Below are positions 25,579 through 34,100 of a stretch of DNA of 39,824 nucleotides, piece by piece. The notes below the pieces were generated by a model, which was not told the DNA's origin, did no database searches, and saw only the letters and a list, made by a program, of their open reading frames with translations. Position 1 is the first letter of the stretch. Each line of letters opens with the position of its first letter. Source of the stretch: Oscillatoriales cyanobacterium (lineage in GTDB: Bacteria > Cyanobacteriota > Cyanobacteriia > Cyanobacteriales > Microcoleaceae); assembly GCA_004292745.1 (NCBI GenBank), contig RDXH01000021.1, positions 1 through 39,824 on the forward strand. The letters are read 5' to 3'. Made by a program: the position numbers and the translations under genes.

Positions 25579-26298
25579 TCAAACCGAAACTAAACTTAAA
25601 TCATAACCATAGGCTTTATGAATATTAGCCACTGTCAGCACTTCTTTACAGGAACCTATCGCAATTAACTGTTTGTTCAATAACAATAAATTATCATACT
25701 GTTTTAAAGTTTCTCCTAAGTCGTGACTAATTACTAGCAAAGTTTTATTGGCGGCTTTGAGTTCAGCAAAAATATCAAAAATAATCTCTTCGGTTGCTTT
25801 GTCAATGGCATTAAAAGGCTCGTCAAAGAAGAATAAATCGGCCTGTTGGGCGATCGCCCTTGCTAAGAAAATTCGCTGCTGCTGACCCCCTGAAAGTTCC
25901 CCAATTTGCCGATCGCGCAAATCCCACATTCCCACCCGCAACAAAGCAGTTTTCACCAATTCCTGCGACTGACGGGAGGGACTGCGAAACCAACCAGTCT
26001 GGACTGTGCGCGCCATCATCACCGCATTCCACACCGTAATCGGATAATCCCAGTCAATTTGCGATCGCTGCGGCACATAAGCCACCCGCCCCAACTGTTC
26101 CTTCAACAACCGCCCCTCATATTTTACCCTACCCCGACAGGCTGGAATCAATCCCAACATAGCTTTCACCATCGTGCTTTTCCCCGCCCCGTTGGGCCCG
26201 AAGACTCCCGTTAACTGTCCCGATGCTAAATGAAAATTGATGTTGTTCAGGGCCGAAATTCCTCGATAATTAACAGCCAAGTCTTGAACTTCTAGCAT
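25579..26298 (-). CDS. znuC: Metal (probably zinc) ABC transporter ATP-binding protein
   Basis: A 239-residue ABC ATPase. It has Walker A GPNGAGKST, the Q-loop (YVPQRSQIDWDYPITVWNAV, a pattern typical of Mn/Zn ABC ATPases), signature LSGGQQQR, Walker B DLFFFDEPF and the switch histidine in VISHDLGE. It pairs with the permease downstream. Its start lies 89 bp from the divergent binding-protein gene, and a Zur/Fur-like palindrome sits in that gap, so both directions are probably co-regulated by metal. Confidence 0.92.
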   Translation of the reverse strand: MLEVQDLAVNYRGISALNNINFHLASGQLTGVFGPNGAGKSTMVKAMLGLIPACRGRVKYEGRLLKEQLGRVAYVPQRSQIDWDYPITVWNAVMMARTVQTGWFRSPSRQSQELVKTALLRVGMWDLRDRQIGELSGGQQQRIFLARAIAQQADLFFFDEPFNAIDKATEEIIFDIFAELKAANKTLLVISHDLGETLKQYDNLLLLNKQLIAIGSCKEVLTVANIHKAYGYDLSLVSV

Positions 26299-26361
26299 AA
26301 TTTGAAATTTTGAGAACGATTCTTGTTTCCAGCTACTACAATAGAATAGCTCAAAAAACCA

Positions 26362-26372
26362 ATAATGATTAT
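26362..26372. promoter_or_regulatory. Zur/Fur-type operator palindrome
   Basis: ATAATGATTAT is a perfect 5-1-5 palindrome within CCAATAATGATTATCGTTT, close to the Fur/Zur core GATAATNATTATC. It lies 15 bp before the znuA start and between the divergent uptake genes. Confidence 0.65.
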
Positions 26373-26387
26373 CGTTTCTGAAGTCTT

Positions 26388-27401
26388 ATGTTCAAGAAGT
26401 TGACGGAGAAAACCAGCAGAGTCAGCGTTGTGGCGGTTTTGGCGATCGCGCTAGGATTAGCTGGATGCAGTGAAAAGCCCCAAGCCAGGAGTCCCGTACC
26501 TGAGAGTCCGGCGACCAATTTGCCAAAAGTAGTGGCCACTACTGGTGTTATTTGCGACATCACTAAAGAAATTGCCGCAAGTTCGATCGACACTATTTGT
26601 TTAATTAAACCCGGAGATGACCCCCACGCCTATCAAACCAAGCCCGAAGACCGCAAAGCCATTGAAACCGCAAATCTGATTTTATACGCCGGTTACGACC
26701 ACGAACCAAGTATCATTAAACTGATCCAATCTACTACCAATTCAGCCCCCAAAATCGCCGTCCACCAACTCGCAGTACCCAAACCACTCATGGGCGAACA
26801 CGAACATGAAGGAGAACACAAAACAGAAGCTAAACCCCATGAAGCAGAGGAAAAAGTTCCTGACCCTCATGTTTGGCATAATCCTCAAAATGGCATTCGG
26901 ATGGTGGAAGTAATTCGCGATGAATTAAAAAAAGTTGCTCCTAATAATGCTGAAATTTATACTACAAATTCCGCCAAATTAATAGCAGATTTACAAAAAT
27001 TAGATACTTGGATTAAAGCTCAAATTGCGACAATTCCCCAAGCTAAACGCAAGTTAGTCACTACTCACGATGCTCTGAGTTACTATGCTAATGCTTACGG
27101 TTTCGAGGTAGCTGGAGCTTTGCAGGGAGTGACTACAGCAGAACAGCCCACAGCGGCTAGAATCGCCGAATTGTCATCAGAAATTAAGAGGGCGGGAGTA
27201 CCGACAATTTTTGTGGAAACTACGACTAATCCCAAGTTGATGGAGACTGTGGCCAGGGAGGCTAATGTCAAAATTTCCGACAAGGAACTCTACAGCGACG
27301 AGTTGGGTGCTCCTGGTAGCGGCGCTGATACCTATGAGGGGATGCTGAAAACTAATACTTGTGCCATTGTTTCTGGGCTTGGGGGAAATTGCACTCCTTG
27401 A
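26388..27401 (+). CDS. znuA: Zinc-type ABC transporter substrate-binding lipoprotein
   Basis: A 337-residue cluster A-I binding protein. The signal peptide ends in lipobox LAGC (C27). Predicted metal ligands are H80 (GDDPHAYQ), H161 (DPHVWHN), H227 (VTTHDALSYY) and D304 (YSDELG). The third ligand is His, as in ZnuA; manganese binders such as MntC and PsaA have Glu there (SEGAF). A His/Glu-rich loop at 137-155 (GEHEHEGEHKTEAKPHEAEE) is also a zinc-family trait. The protein has four Cys besides C27: C56 and C71, plus two near the C terminus (TNTC, GGNC); possible disulphides. It captures metal in the periplasm for the permease and ATPase coded divergently. Zinc is an inference from these residues and from the metallothionein locus downstream. 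Confidence 0.9.
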   Translation: MFKKLTEKTSRVSVVAVLAIALGLAGCSEKPQARSPVPESPATNLPKVVATTGVICDITKEIAASSIDTICLIKPGDDPHAYQTKPEDRKAIETANLILYAGYDHEPSIIKLIQSTTNSAPKIAVHQLAVPKPLMGEHEHEGEHKTEAKPHEAEEKVPDPHVWHNPQNGIRMVEVIRDELKKVAPNNAEIYTTNSAKLIADLQKLDTWIKAQIATIPQAKRKLVTTHDALSYYANAYGFEVAGALQGVTTAEQPTAARIAELSSEIKRAGVPTIFVETTTNPKLMETVAREANVKISDKELYSDELGAPGSGADTYEGMLKTNTCAIVSGLGGNCTP

Positions 27402-27437
27402 TGGATTTTCGGTTGTTTCTGAGGCGTAAATGAAGTA

Positions 27438-27517
27438 CCTAGGGTGCGTCAGGAGAGTTTTTGGAACAATTTTTAGAGGTTCGGGAAGTGACGCACCTTA
27501 TCAATTGCCACCCTAGG
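27438..27517. repeat. 80-bp palindromic element CCTAGGGTG ... CACCCTAGG
   Basis: Outer arms CCTAGGGTG / CACCCTAGG and inner arms GTGCGTCA / TGACGCAC share the same centre. It is MITE-like and follows the znuA stop by 36 bp, so it may also end that transcript. After it comes a CTCTGTGTTCTCTGCGTTCT low-complexity stretch (27574-27600). Confidence 0.7.
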
Positions 27518-27615
27518 AACTGGCTTATATCAAATCCGGTAACATCGTCCTGTATTCATCTCTCTTATCTCCCTCTGTGTTCTCTGCGTTCTCTGTGGTT
27601 AAATCACGATATTAC

Positions 27616-27870
27616 CTAGGATTGCTCATCGGTAGTGGGAGGTTTTTGCCCTATGCCCAATTGTTTCTTGGATAATTTTAATTCTTTCCACAGCGCTTTA
27701 ATATCTTTGTAAGCTTTCTCAGCGCTAATTTTGCCCCCTGTTTCCAGGGAACAAATGTAAGTTATTTTTTGAGCAAACTCTTGCAAGTTGGCATTGAACG
27801 CCAAGTTTTCTGGCGTAAAATCGCCGTAGTAGCGATGGCGAGGATGTAAAAAGTCTTCCCGCTCGGTCAT
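27616..27870 (-). CDS. Small conserved cyanobacterial protein (DUF7219-like)
   Basis: From the Met at 27870, which has AGGAGGGG upstream, the protein has 84 residues. It is soluble and has the pattern FLHPRHRYYGDFTPENLAFN, ANLQEFAQKITYICSLETGG, KISAEKAYKDIKALWKELKL and SKKQLGIG, which I recognise as a conserved cyanobacterial family of unknown role (DUF7219 by memory). The longer frame up to 27936 lacks support. It sits between the zinc uptake gene znuA and the metallothionein gene, but nothing in the sequence ties it to metals. Confidence 0.8.
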   Translation of the reverse strand: MTEREDFLHPRHRYYGDFTPENLAFNANLQEFAQKITYICSLETGGKISAEKAYKDIKALWKELKLSKKQLGIGQKPPTTDEQS

Positions 27871-28025
27871 TGCCCCCCTCCTAATTCCTGTTTGTAATGG
27901 CGATCGCTTGCTTCCATTGTAGGGCGCAAGTAGCAATTGCTTTATTTTGCCTTGTACTTATCTTTATTAATCTAATTTTAACCTAATTTTACCCTAATTT
28001 TAACTTTTCTTTAACCTTATTTCAC

Positions 28026-28062
28026 CAAAATTGGGAGCTGCGGATACCGCAACTCCCTTTTG
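28026..28062 (-). terminator. Terminator-like hairpin of smtA
   Basis: GGGAGCTGCGG and CCGCAACTCCC pair (11 bp, one mismatch), with an AAAA/TTTT extension, 45 bp after the smtA stop. Degenerate CCTAATTTTAA repeats lie beyond it (27970-28008). Confidence 0.65.
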
Positions 28063-28106
28063 GTATAGTTTACAGGTTTTTCTTAACTTGTGTGCAAGCT
28101 CAGCAC

Positions 28107-28274
28107 TTACTTGTGGCAGTCGCAGCCGGCGTGGCCACAGCCAGTGCCGTTGGGGTGTCCGTCGGCGCAAGCAGTGGAACAGTATTGTTTGCCGTCTTTT
28201 TCAATGGCTGCACTCAGGTTGACAGTGCACGAGCAAGATGGACAGGCACATTTTGTTTGGGTTGCAGTGGTCAT
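28107..28274 (-). CDS. smtA: Bacterial metallothionein SmtA
   Basis: A 55-residue metallothionein that binds zinc (also Cd) in the cytosol. It has nine cysteines at 9, 11, 14, 16, 32, 36, 46, 51 and 53 and three histidines (40, 48, 54), in the SmtA pattern KCACPSCSC, YCSTAC and GCGHAGCDC. Synechococcus SmtA has the same nine cysteines, with the last three one residue later. The start at 28274 gives the known length; the frame extends to 28322, but that would overlap the operator. It is divergent from the smtB-type repressor gene with an SmtB-like operator between them. Confidence 0.95.
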   Translation of the reverse strand: MTTATQTKCACPSCSCTVNLSAAIEKDGKQYCSTACADGHPNGTGCGHAGCDCHK

Positions 28275-28309
28275 AGTTTTTTTTCGTGGTAGGTTGGTTT
28301 GTTTATATT

Positions 28310-28334
28310 TATATATGAACACATATTCAGAGAT
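28310..28334. promoter_or_regulatory. SmtB-type operator (12-2-12 imperfect palindrome)
   Basis: TATATGAACA-CA-TATTCAGA matches the SmtB/ZiaR operator with TGAACA and TATTCA half-sites (28316-28329). It lies 36 bp before smtA and 79 bp before the repressor start, so it can repress both genes. Confidence 0.85.
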
Positions 28335-28412
28335 AAGTCAAGGGGAGAGCAAATATTTTTGAAAGTGGGCGGAGGGACTATTAGAAATCCTCAAATCTCA
28401 AATGGCATTAAA

Positions 28413-28856
28413 ATGACAATGAGAACCAAAATAAATCTTGAAAGAATGTTATCTAACTCTGCTGTGAATGGGGCGGTAAATGGACCGATCGCCCAAAATG
28501 ATACACCAATCTGCGATCGACCGCACCTAGTTGACAGTTTGCGAGTCCAGGATATTCAAACACAAATTCTCAACACCGCCAAAGCTCAGCGCATGGCAGA
28601 ATTTTTCAGTCTTTTGGGAGATGCGAACCGCCTGCGGCTGTTGTCGGTTTTGGCAAAACAAGAACTCTGCGTATGTGATTTGGCGACGACTTTGGGGATG
28701 AGCGAATCGGCTGTGTCCCACCAGTTGCGGGCGTTGCGGGGGATGCGATTGGTACGTTATCGCAAGGTGGGGAGACAGGTTTTTTATAGTTTACTCGATC
28801 GCCATGTTTTGGAACTTTATAATGCCGTGGCGGAACACTTAGATGAAGCAGATTAA
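28413..28856 (+). CDS. smtB: SmtB/ZiaR-type zinc-responsive ArsR-family repressor
   Basis: A 147-residue repressor released from DNA by zinc. The winged helix is [20 protein letters not shown], then [18 protein letters not shown] and [17 protein letters not shown]. Both zinc sites of the family are present: alpha5 with D129, H131 (LLDRHVLEL) and H142, E145 (AEHLDE), and alpha3N with C86, C88, D89 (ELCVCDL) and N-terminal C34 and H38 (ICDRPHLVD). The CVCD form is that of ZiaR, while the metallothionein partner is that of SmtB. The start at 28413 is chosen because upstream codons back to 28299 would run through the operator; ATGs at 28419 and 28446 are alternatives. Confidence 0.93.
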   Translation: MTMRTKINLERMLSNSAVNGAVNGPIAQNDTPICDRPHLVDSLRVQDIQTQILNTAKAQRMAEFFSLLGDANRLRLLSVLAKQELCVCDLATTLGMSESAVSHQLRALRGMRLVRYRKVGRQVFYSLLDRHVLELYNAVAEHLDEAD

Positions 28857-28858
28857 GC

Positions 28859-28997
28859 TTTTGGGAATGGGGAATGGGGAATTGGGAATGGGGAATGGGG
28901 AATTGGGAATTGGGAATTGGGAATTGGGAATTGGGAATTGGGAATGGGGAATGGGGAATCGGGAATTGGGAATGGGCCATTGGGAATGGGCCATTGG
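28859..28997. repeat. Long heptamer tandem array GGGAATG / GGGAATT
   Basis: Nearly 20 units of TGGGAAT, TGGGGAA and TTGGGAA form a continuous STRR just after the smtB stop. It runs directly into the MITE that starts at 28992. Apparent ORFs in both directions here are translations of the repeat. Confidence 0.92.
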
Positions 28998-29219
28998 TGT
29001 CAACTTAAGCTGTCAGCCCGCCCCGTGTTCGTTGGTCATCCCGCGAGTCCGACAGGGGTTTCAACCCCTGTCTAATAGAAGACAGTCCTCTCAAAGAGGA
29101 CGGCAGGAGTTGAAAATTCTTCTATTCAGTCCTCGATCGAGGACTTTCGCTTTGAGGCAGGGGTTTCAACCCCTGCCGGACTGCCGGACTATGAGTTATA
29201 CCTTAAGTTGACACCTATG
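28992..29219. mobile_element. MITE, family GTGTCAACTTAAG, copy 2
   Basis: CATTGGTGTCAACTTAAG and CTTAAGTTGACACCTATG bound the same inner modules as at 14594: GACAGGGGTTTCAACCCCTG / CAGGGGTTTCAACCCCTG and the paired AGTCCTC...GAGGACT hairpins. Confidence 0.88.
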
Positions 29220-29244
29220 GGAATTGCCCAACCGCCCCAGCCCC

Positions 29245-29310
29245 CAGGGCTGTTTCATTCTCAAAAAAATGAGAGTTTGTAGGGGTAGTGGATGGTGCGT
29301 GCCTACCCTC
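29245..29310. repeat. GGGCTGTTTCATTCT half-element
   Basis: AGGGCTGTTTCATTCTC, a variable stretch, then TTTGTAGGGGTAGTG and GTGCCTACCCTC. The same module occurs at 39230-39295 and in part at 24409. It lies between MITE copy 2 and the HMA gene. Confidence 0.7.
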
Positions 29311-29311
29311 C

Positions 29312-29509
29312 TTAATCTTCGACGGTGTGGCCTGTAGCAACAATCGCCTGTTTGATTGATTCTTCAGCCGCTTTAGCCTCAACACTTACAGTCTTAGCTG
29401 CGATATCTACATTGATTTTCGCTTCTGGTTCCACTGTTTGGATCGCTTTGGTAATTGTGTCTCCGCAGCCGGCACAGGCGATGGAAGGCACGTTAAATAG
29501 TATGGGCAT
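29312..29509 (-). CDS. HMA-domain metallochaperone (Atx1-like)
   Basis: A 65-residue single heavy-metal-associated domain, beta-alpha-beta-beta-alpha-beta. The metal-binding CxxC is in PSIACAGCGDTI (C12, C15), followed by VEPEAKINVDIAAKTVSVEA and IKQAIVATGHTVED. Homologues hand Cu(I), or less often Zn, to P-type ATPases. The usual Atx1 copper motif MxCxxC is here IACAGC, without Met before the first Cys. No P-type ATPase gene lies in the window. It is near the smt locus but separated from it by repeats. Confidence 0.92.
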   Translation of the reverse strand: MPILFNVPSIACAGCGDTITKAIQTVEPEAKINVDIAAKTVSVEAKAAEESIKQAIVATGHTVED

Positions 29510-29556
29510 AATTAAGGGATATTTGGTAGATGACTGTTGTTTTATTTTAGTCTAAT

Positions 29557-29803
29557 ACCAATTTTAAAAAAGAATGCAACAGTAGTCTTGTCCCTCCCCT
29601 TGATAAGGGGGGGTTAGGGGGGGTCAAAGATTGTTGCACGATTTTAGAGAAGGGCAATTATTTTTGGGTCATACCAATTTCATAAAGTAGCGCTATATAT
29701 TACCCCCCCAACCCCCCCTTATTAAGGGGGGGCTAAGACTTCTATTTTTGGTGTCATATTACCCCCCCAACCCCCCCTTATTAAGGGGGGGCTAAGACTT
29801 CAT
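29557..29803. repeat. Cluster of TACCAATTT ends and CCCCCC/GGGGGG palindromes
   Basis: The 354-bp gap between the HMA and sulfotransferase genes holds TACCAATTTTA (about 29557), a CCCCTTGATAAGGGG palindrome with GATTGTTGCACGAT (29588-29645, copy near 38800-38865), TACCAATTTCATAAAGTAGC (about 29691), and two direct copies 60 bp apart of ACCCCCCCAACCCCCCCTTA followed by GCTAAGACTTC. These are remnants of short mobile repeats; no gene is seen. Confidence 0.8.
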
Positions 29804-29863
29804 CCATAGCACATAGGTCAGAAAAATGGTGTCACCAGCCCCTAGAGGTTGAGGGAAATTTGA

Positions 29864-30679
29864 TTAATCCCAGCCGAAATCTCGATCGCACATTTGGGCT
29901 AGTCTTTGATTGTGCGATCGAAAATATGCTCTCAATTGCTCGTAGATAGCCTCGCTGATGGGGGGATATTGGGTGGAGTTGTATTTTTCGTAGGTTTGTA
30001 GCTGATGGGGTGGTAAGTTTAAGAACTCTAAGACGGTGTTGAAGGTAGCGCAGGGATTGGTGTACAAGTCTTCGCTTTTGATGATTAAGATTTGTTCTTG
30101 GGGAAATAGTTTCATCCAGGCTGGGAGTTGATCTGCGTAAATGCCGCGAGTTAAATAGCTGTGGTGTTGGTGTTCGTAACTGTAGTAGTTGGGGTTGGCG
30201 ATCAGTTTTTCAATTTCGCCTTGGAGTCTTTCGGGTTCGGAGGCGATCGCACTTTCTAATGATAGCGATTCGTAGCCAATTTTGATATAGTAATAATAGT
30301 GGGAAATTGCGCGTTCTACTGGGTTTCTGAGCAAGGCGATGATTTTAACTTTCGGGCATAAATCGGAAATTCGCTCTGGTACGCGGGGATGACAGATGTA
30401 GTAGGGGCTGGCTTCTCCTGTTGTCAGATTTTCGCCGTTTTCTGGCTGGGGAAATTGGGAGTAATACCAGTCTGCACCCTTGTCGAAGTTAAAGTCAAAA
30501 TAATGTACTTCTTTTTGGGCGGCGGGGACGATTTGGGGATGTTGGATCAGATAGTTGTACAGGGATGTTGTGCCGCCTTTTTGGACACCAATGATGATGA
30601 AGTCGGGGGGTTTTGGGGTTTGGTTCATGGGTTGTAGGTTGATATTTTGCATTTGTAGCGACTGTTTCGGATTTGGCAT
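29864..30679 (-). CDS. Sulfotransferase family protein
   Basis: A PAPS-dependent sulfotransferase of about 271 residues. The 5'-phosphosulfate loop is DFIIIGVQKGGTTSLYNYL. The 3'-phosphate motif is LRNPVERAISHYYYY, with the usual Arg and Ser. EVHYFDFNF, GEASPYYICHP and LIIKSEDLYTNP further match the heparan-sulfate-type (NDST-like) group. The start is uncertain: the frame is open to 30727, but that Met and the first residues come from the MITE fragment at 30686-30752. Mets at 30679, 30652 and 30628 are alternatives without a strong ribosome binding site. It is divergent from hpsA, which suggests, without proof, a role in sulfating an exopolysaccharide. Confidence 0.88.
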   Translation of the reverse strand: MPNPKQSLQMQNINLQPMNQTPKPPDFIIIGVQKGGTTSLYNYLIQHPQIVPAAQKEVHYFDFNFDKGADWYYSQFPQPENGENLTTGEASPYYICHPRVPERISDLCPKVKIIALLRNPVERAISHYYYYIKIGYESLSLESAIASEPERLQGEIEKLIANPNYYSYEHQHHSYLTRGIYADQLPAWMKLFPQEQILIIKSEDLYTNPCATFNTVLEFLNLPPHQLQTYEKYNSTQYPPISEAIYEQLRAYFRSHNQRLAQMCDRDFGWD

Positions 30680-30685
30680 TTGTAC

Positions 30686-30752
30686 CGATAGTCCGCCGGG
30701 GGTTAAAACCCCCGTCTCATAGTGCAAGTCCTTTGAAAAGGACTGAAGATGT
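30686..30752. mobile_element. Fragment of the GTGTCAACTTAAG-family MITE
   Basis: GATAGTCCGCCGGGGGTTAA and AACCCCCGTCTCATAGTGCA, then AAGTCCTTTGAAAAGGACT, match the left inner modules of copies 1-3. The terminal inverted repeats and the right half are missing. Confidence 0.75.
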
Positions 30753-30910
30753 CTTTCCCGATTCGAGAATTCCGCGATCGCCCATTTTAGCTCCGATCGA
30801 ACTTAATCTAGATCTTGGTCAAGATCGTTGAACTCGGCTAGAGTGGAATCCCCTAAGCCCAAATCCTTGCGGGGCAAATCTTTCGGGATAAAATATATCG
30901 CCCCCACCAA

Positions 30911-30984
30911 GGCTTGTAGGGGCGGGTTTTACCAACAATCTCGGCCTTTGACCAATAATCTCCTAAACCCGCCCCACCCAAGGG
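30911..30984. repeat. Inverted repeat GGGGCGGGTTT / AAACCCGCCCC
   Basis: Arms CTTGTAGGGGCGGGTTTT and TAAACCCGCCCCACCCAAG (imperfect at the outer end) flank a 40-bp spacer upstream of hpsA. Otherwise the 481-bp gap between the sulfotransferase and hpsA shows no gene. Confidence 0.7.
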
Positions 30985-31160
30985 CAAATCGCGGGTTGTG
31001 GGCTGGGAGATTTTATTTTTGAGGAAAATAACACATTGTGTGAATTTTTGCAACGGGTTGATATGAATGTTGAATATAATGGGAATTATAAAAATGGGAT
31101 CGTACTGTCGAGCAGTAACTACCTGCAATACCATCTCTGAAACTATTCAGGAAGGCGTCA

Positions 31161-34100
31161 ATGTATAAAAGCAAATTATCTAAAGTTATCGTATCGCTGT
31201 TACGGCGGGTTCTCGGTGTGACGCGATCGGGTGCGAAGCGGCTAATGAGGGCAATGTTGCGATCGCTCATAGCAATGGGCCGACGGGCAAATTTGCCCGT
31301 GGCGGGGTTTGTGTTGCCGACGGTGACGATGGTATTGTTGGTGGTGATTTTGCTGACGGTGGCGATTACTCTGCGATCGTTCGATCGGGCGAATAATGCT
31401 CGGAATGTGCGCGTCAATCAGCAGGTATTGGCGGCGGCTACTCCGGCGATCGATCGGGCGAAAGCGAAAATTCAGTTCCTGCTACAGCAAACCCAGAATC
31501 GGGGTACGCCTTCGGATCGAGACTTGTACTTGCCGCTGGCGATCGCAAATCCCGTCACTACAGTTGATAGTTATACGTTTGGGGACGAGGATCGCCTGAG
31601 ACTTAAGTATGACCTAAACGGTGACAACAGCATAAGTCCAGATCTTAAGGCTACTGATTCTGGCTTTAATATCGAAAACAACGAATCGATAAATACTGCT
31701 TGGAGATATCCCGTTGATACAAATGGAGATGGCAAATTTGATAATTTTACTCTCTACGGTATATTCTTCCGCACCCCCCCAAGAGATGACGCTCCTAACA
31801 GTCTTACCCTGGGCGACTTCTTAAGAAAAAGAGAGCCGTTGGAAGCAAGAAAGCCACCGCAGAGGAAACTTAAGGCTGGTTGCGAACAGGGTGGAGGTAC
31901 TGTCGCTACTTTAGCGGGGGACTCAGGCTGGTACAGGATAGACGGCAAACTTAAAAAAAGTTTCTTTGTTTATACAGTTAACGTACCGATGACAGCAGCA
32001 GATGTTGCTGCCAATCCTAGTAAACCGTATCAAGAATTCACAGGAAATTCTAGTATTTCAGCCCTGGAATATCAGCAAGACCAAGCTCTTATTCCGATCC
32101 CCAACAACGCGGTTGTTTATGAAAACGATCTAGACATATCGCCGGGACCTCCGTTGAATTTAAACGGGCGGATATTCACAAACAGTAATTTGCTAGTGAC
32201 AGGGTTTAATAATCCTAACAGCGTAAAATTTTATCAGGTCAGCAGCCCAGATTCTTGTTTCTACGAACAAGAAGGTAGCAAAATTGTTGTCGCTGGTAAT
32301 GTAGTAAATGGTTGGTCTGGTGACGACACGGTTAAGAATGCAGTGGACGTGCACCTTTTCAAAAAAGGTAGCCTGCCTACGAGCGGAAAAAACGCATTCA
32401 TGCTGAGTAAAAAATTAGAAATTAAGGCGGGTACAACGGAATCAACAAGCGATTCTAGATTGAATGTTCTTTACAACGACGAAGCCTATACAAAGCGCCT
32501 AGATTTGCTAGTTGAAGCGCAGATGGGAGACCCCGCCAACCCCAACCTGGAGGCTAACGATCCGTTGTCAGTGCGGCAGCGACTGCAAAGCCAAGATCGC
32601 AAACAAGCGCTGACAGAATATTTTAAACAGATGCTCCGCAAGGTTCCCTTTGCGGAAGTGCCGCTTGGAGGAGACGCAACGGCGGGCTACGGTCTTCCGT
32701 GGTCAAAACCTGCCGGAACCCCACCCATTCTAGAAAGCAAAGAGACCCTAAGACCCATAGACCAATGGAGTTTGCTCAATGATTCCGAAACCAAAGTCAA
32801 CCTAACGGTTGGTCAGCTAGAAGCAACAGACCCCTCAAAAGAACCTGAAGAAGAAAATTTTCTGGGCGATCGCGTTGTGGTAGGCAACAACCTACCAGCC
32901 AAGAGATGGGACGCCACCAAATCGGAATTTACCAGTAAGGAGGAAAAAATAGCAGGGGAGTGGAATAAAACAGACCCCCCAGATCCTAATTTTCCGCGCA
33001 CTCGATCGTCCCAGGCGACAAAGATCGCTGATGTAGGAACGACCGATCGCGGCAGTTTTTGGGAACAAGCAGCAGCGACAATACCTAAAAATCCCTTGGA
33101 TGGCATTGGCGGTTTGCGCGTCATCACCAGTGCAGGGGTTTACGATCGCACTAATTCATTCCTGCCGCCGCCTAGTTGGATAAATCCTTCAAATGCTGCC
33201 ACCGTAACAGGGGACACGGCTACTTACGACGACCCAGCAACGCCCGCCACTGAGCAGTACCGTGTGGTCTGGCCGGACTCCATGCCGATGTCACCGTTGG
33301 GACTGGGGTCACAAGTATATGATAATGTTGCCGGTAACTGGACTCCCTGGCTCCCAGCTTGGTCTAGTCCTACCGATATCAGCGCCACTCTCCCACCAGC
33401 AGTCGCCTCTACTACTCTACTTCCAGGTATTGTTGAGCAGGCTACCACCGCTAAGAAATATGCCAAGGGCGACTTGCGGATGCGGGCGACAGCAGTCTAT
33501 CACTACAAAAAAGACGGCGGCTACGATCCCACCGTACCAACGAGCCTTGATAACGTTAAGCCATTTGCTTGCGTCAGCAGCTATTACGACCCTAGCACTG
33601 CTTCCACAGCGAGAAACATTTCGACGGGAAGCCTACCCGATGTCAGCGGCGAGGTAGGACTGGGAACCCGGCAAGCCTTGATCGGCTCCAACAACGGCAT
33701 CACCTACGGCCCCCCTACAAGAGTGCGACCCGCTGCTTCAAACCTGAACGCCACTACAGGCTTGCTGAGCGGTGGAGATCCAATTTTGGTGGCCCAGGCA
33801 AACTTGGTCTTCCCCGACGGTCGGTTTGCTAATAAGCCGTTGAGAGATGCTCTTGTGAAAGCAGACACCGATCGCAATTTGGCAGAAAAAGCTGCTATTG
33901 ACTCGACTAATTGCGCCATACAGATACTTGACGGCTCGATCGGCACTCCCAACCCCGCACTGATTCCTCACGGGGCTATTCAAGAAGTAGCATTTTTGAA
34001 TGCCAGAGAAATCAAGGCGATCGATCGCGATGACCCGGGTACCAACGTTAACGAAGCCTTTACGCTGAGCAGCCCGACCACAGTTCCCCAAGCAGCAAAA

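Noticed and set aside
26388-27401. Manganese-type (MntC) assignment for the binding protein
   Set aside because: The third ligand position is His (THDALSYY), not Glu, and a His-rich loop is present; zinc is favoured but not proven.
28843-29211. ORF of repeated NGELGMGN residues
   Set aside because: It reads through the heptamer array and the MITE; the opposite strand is equally open.
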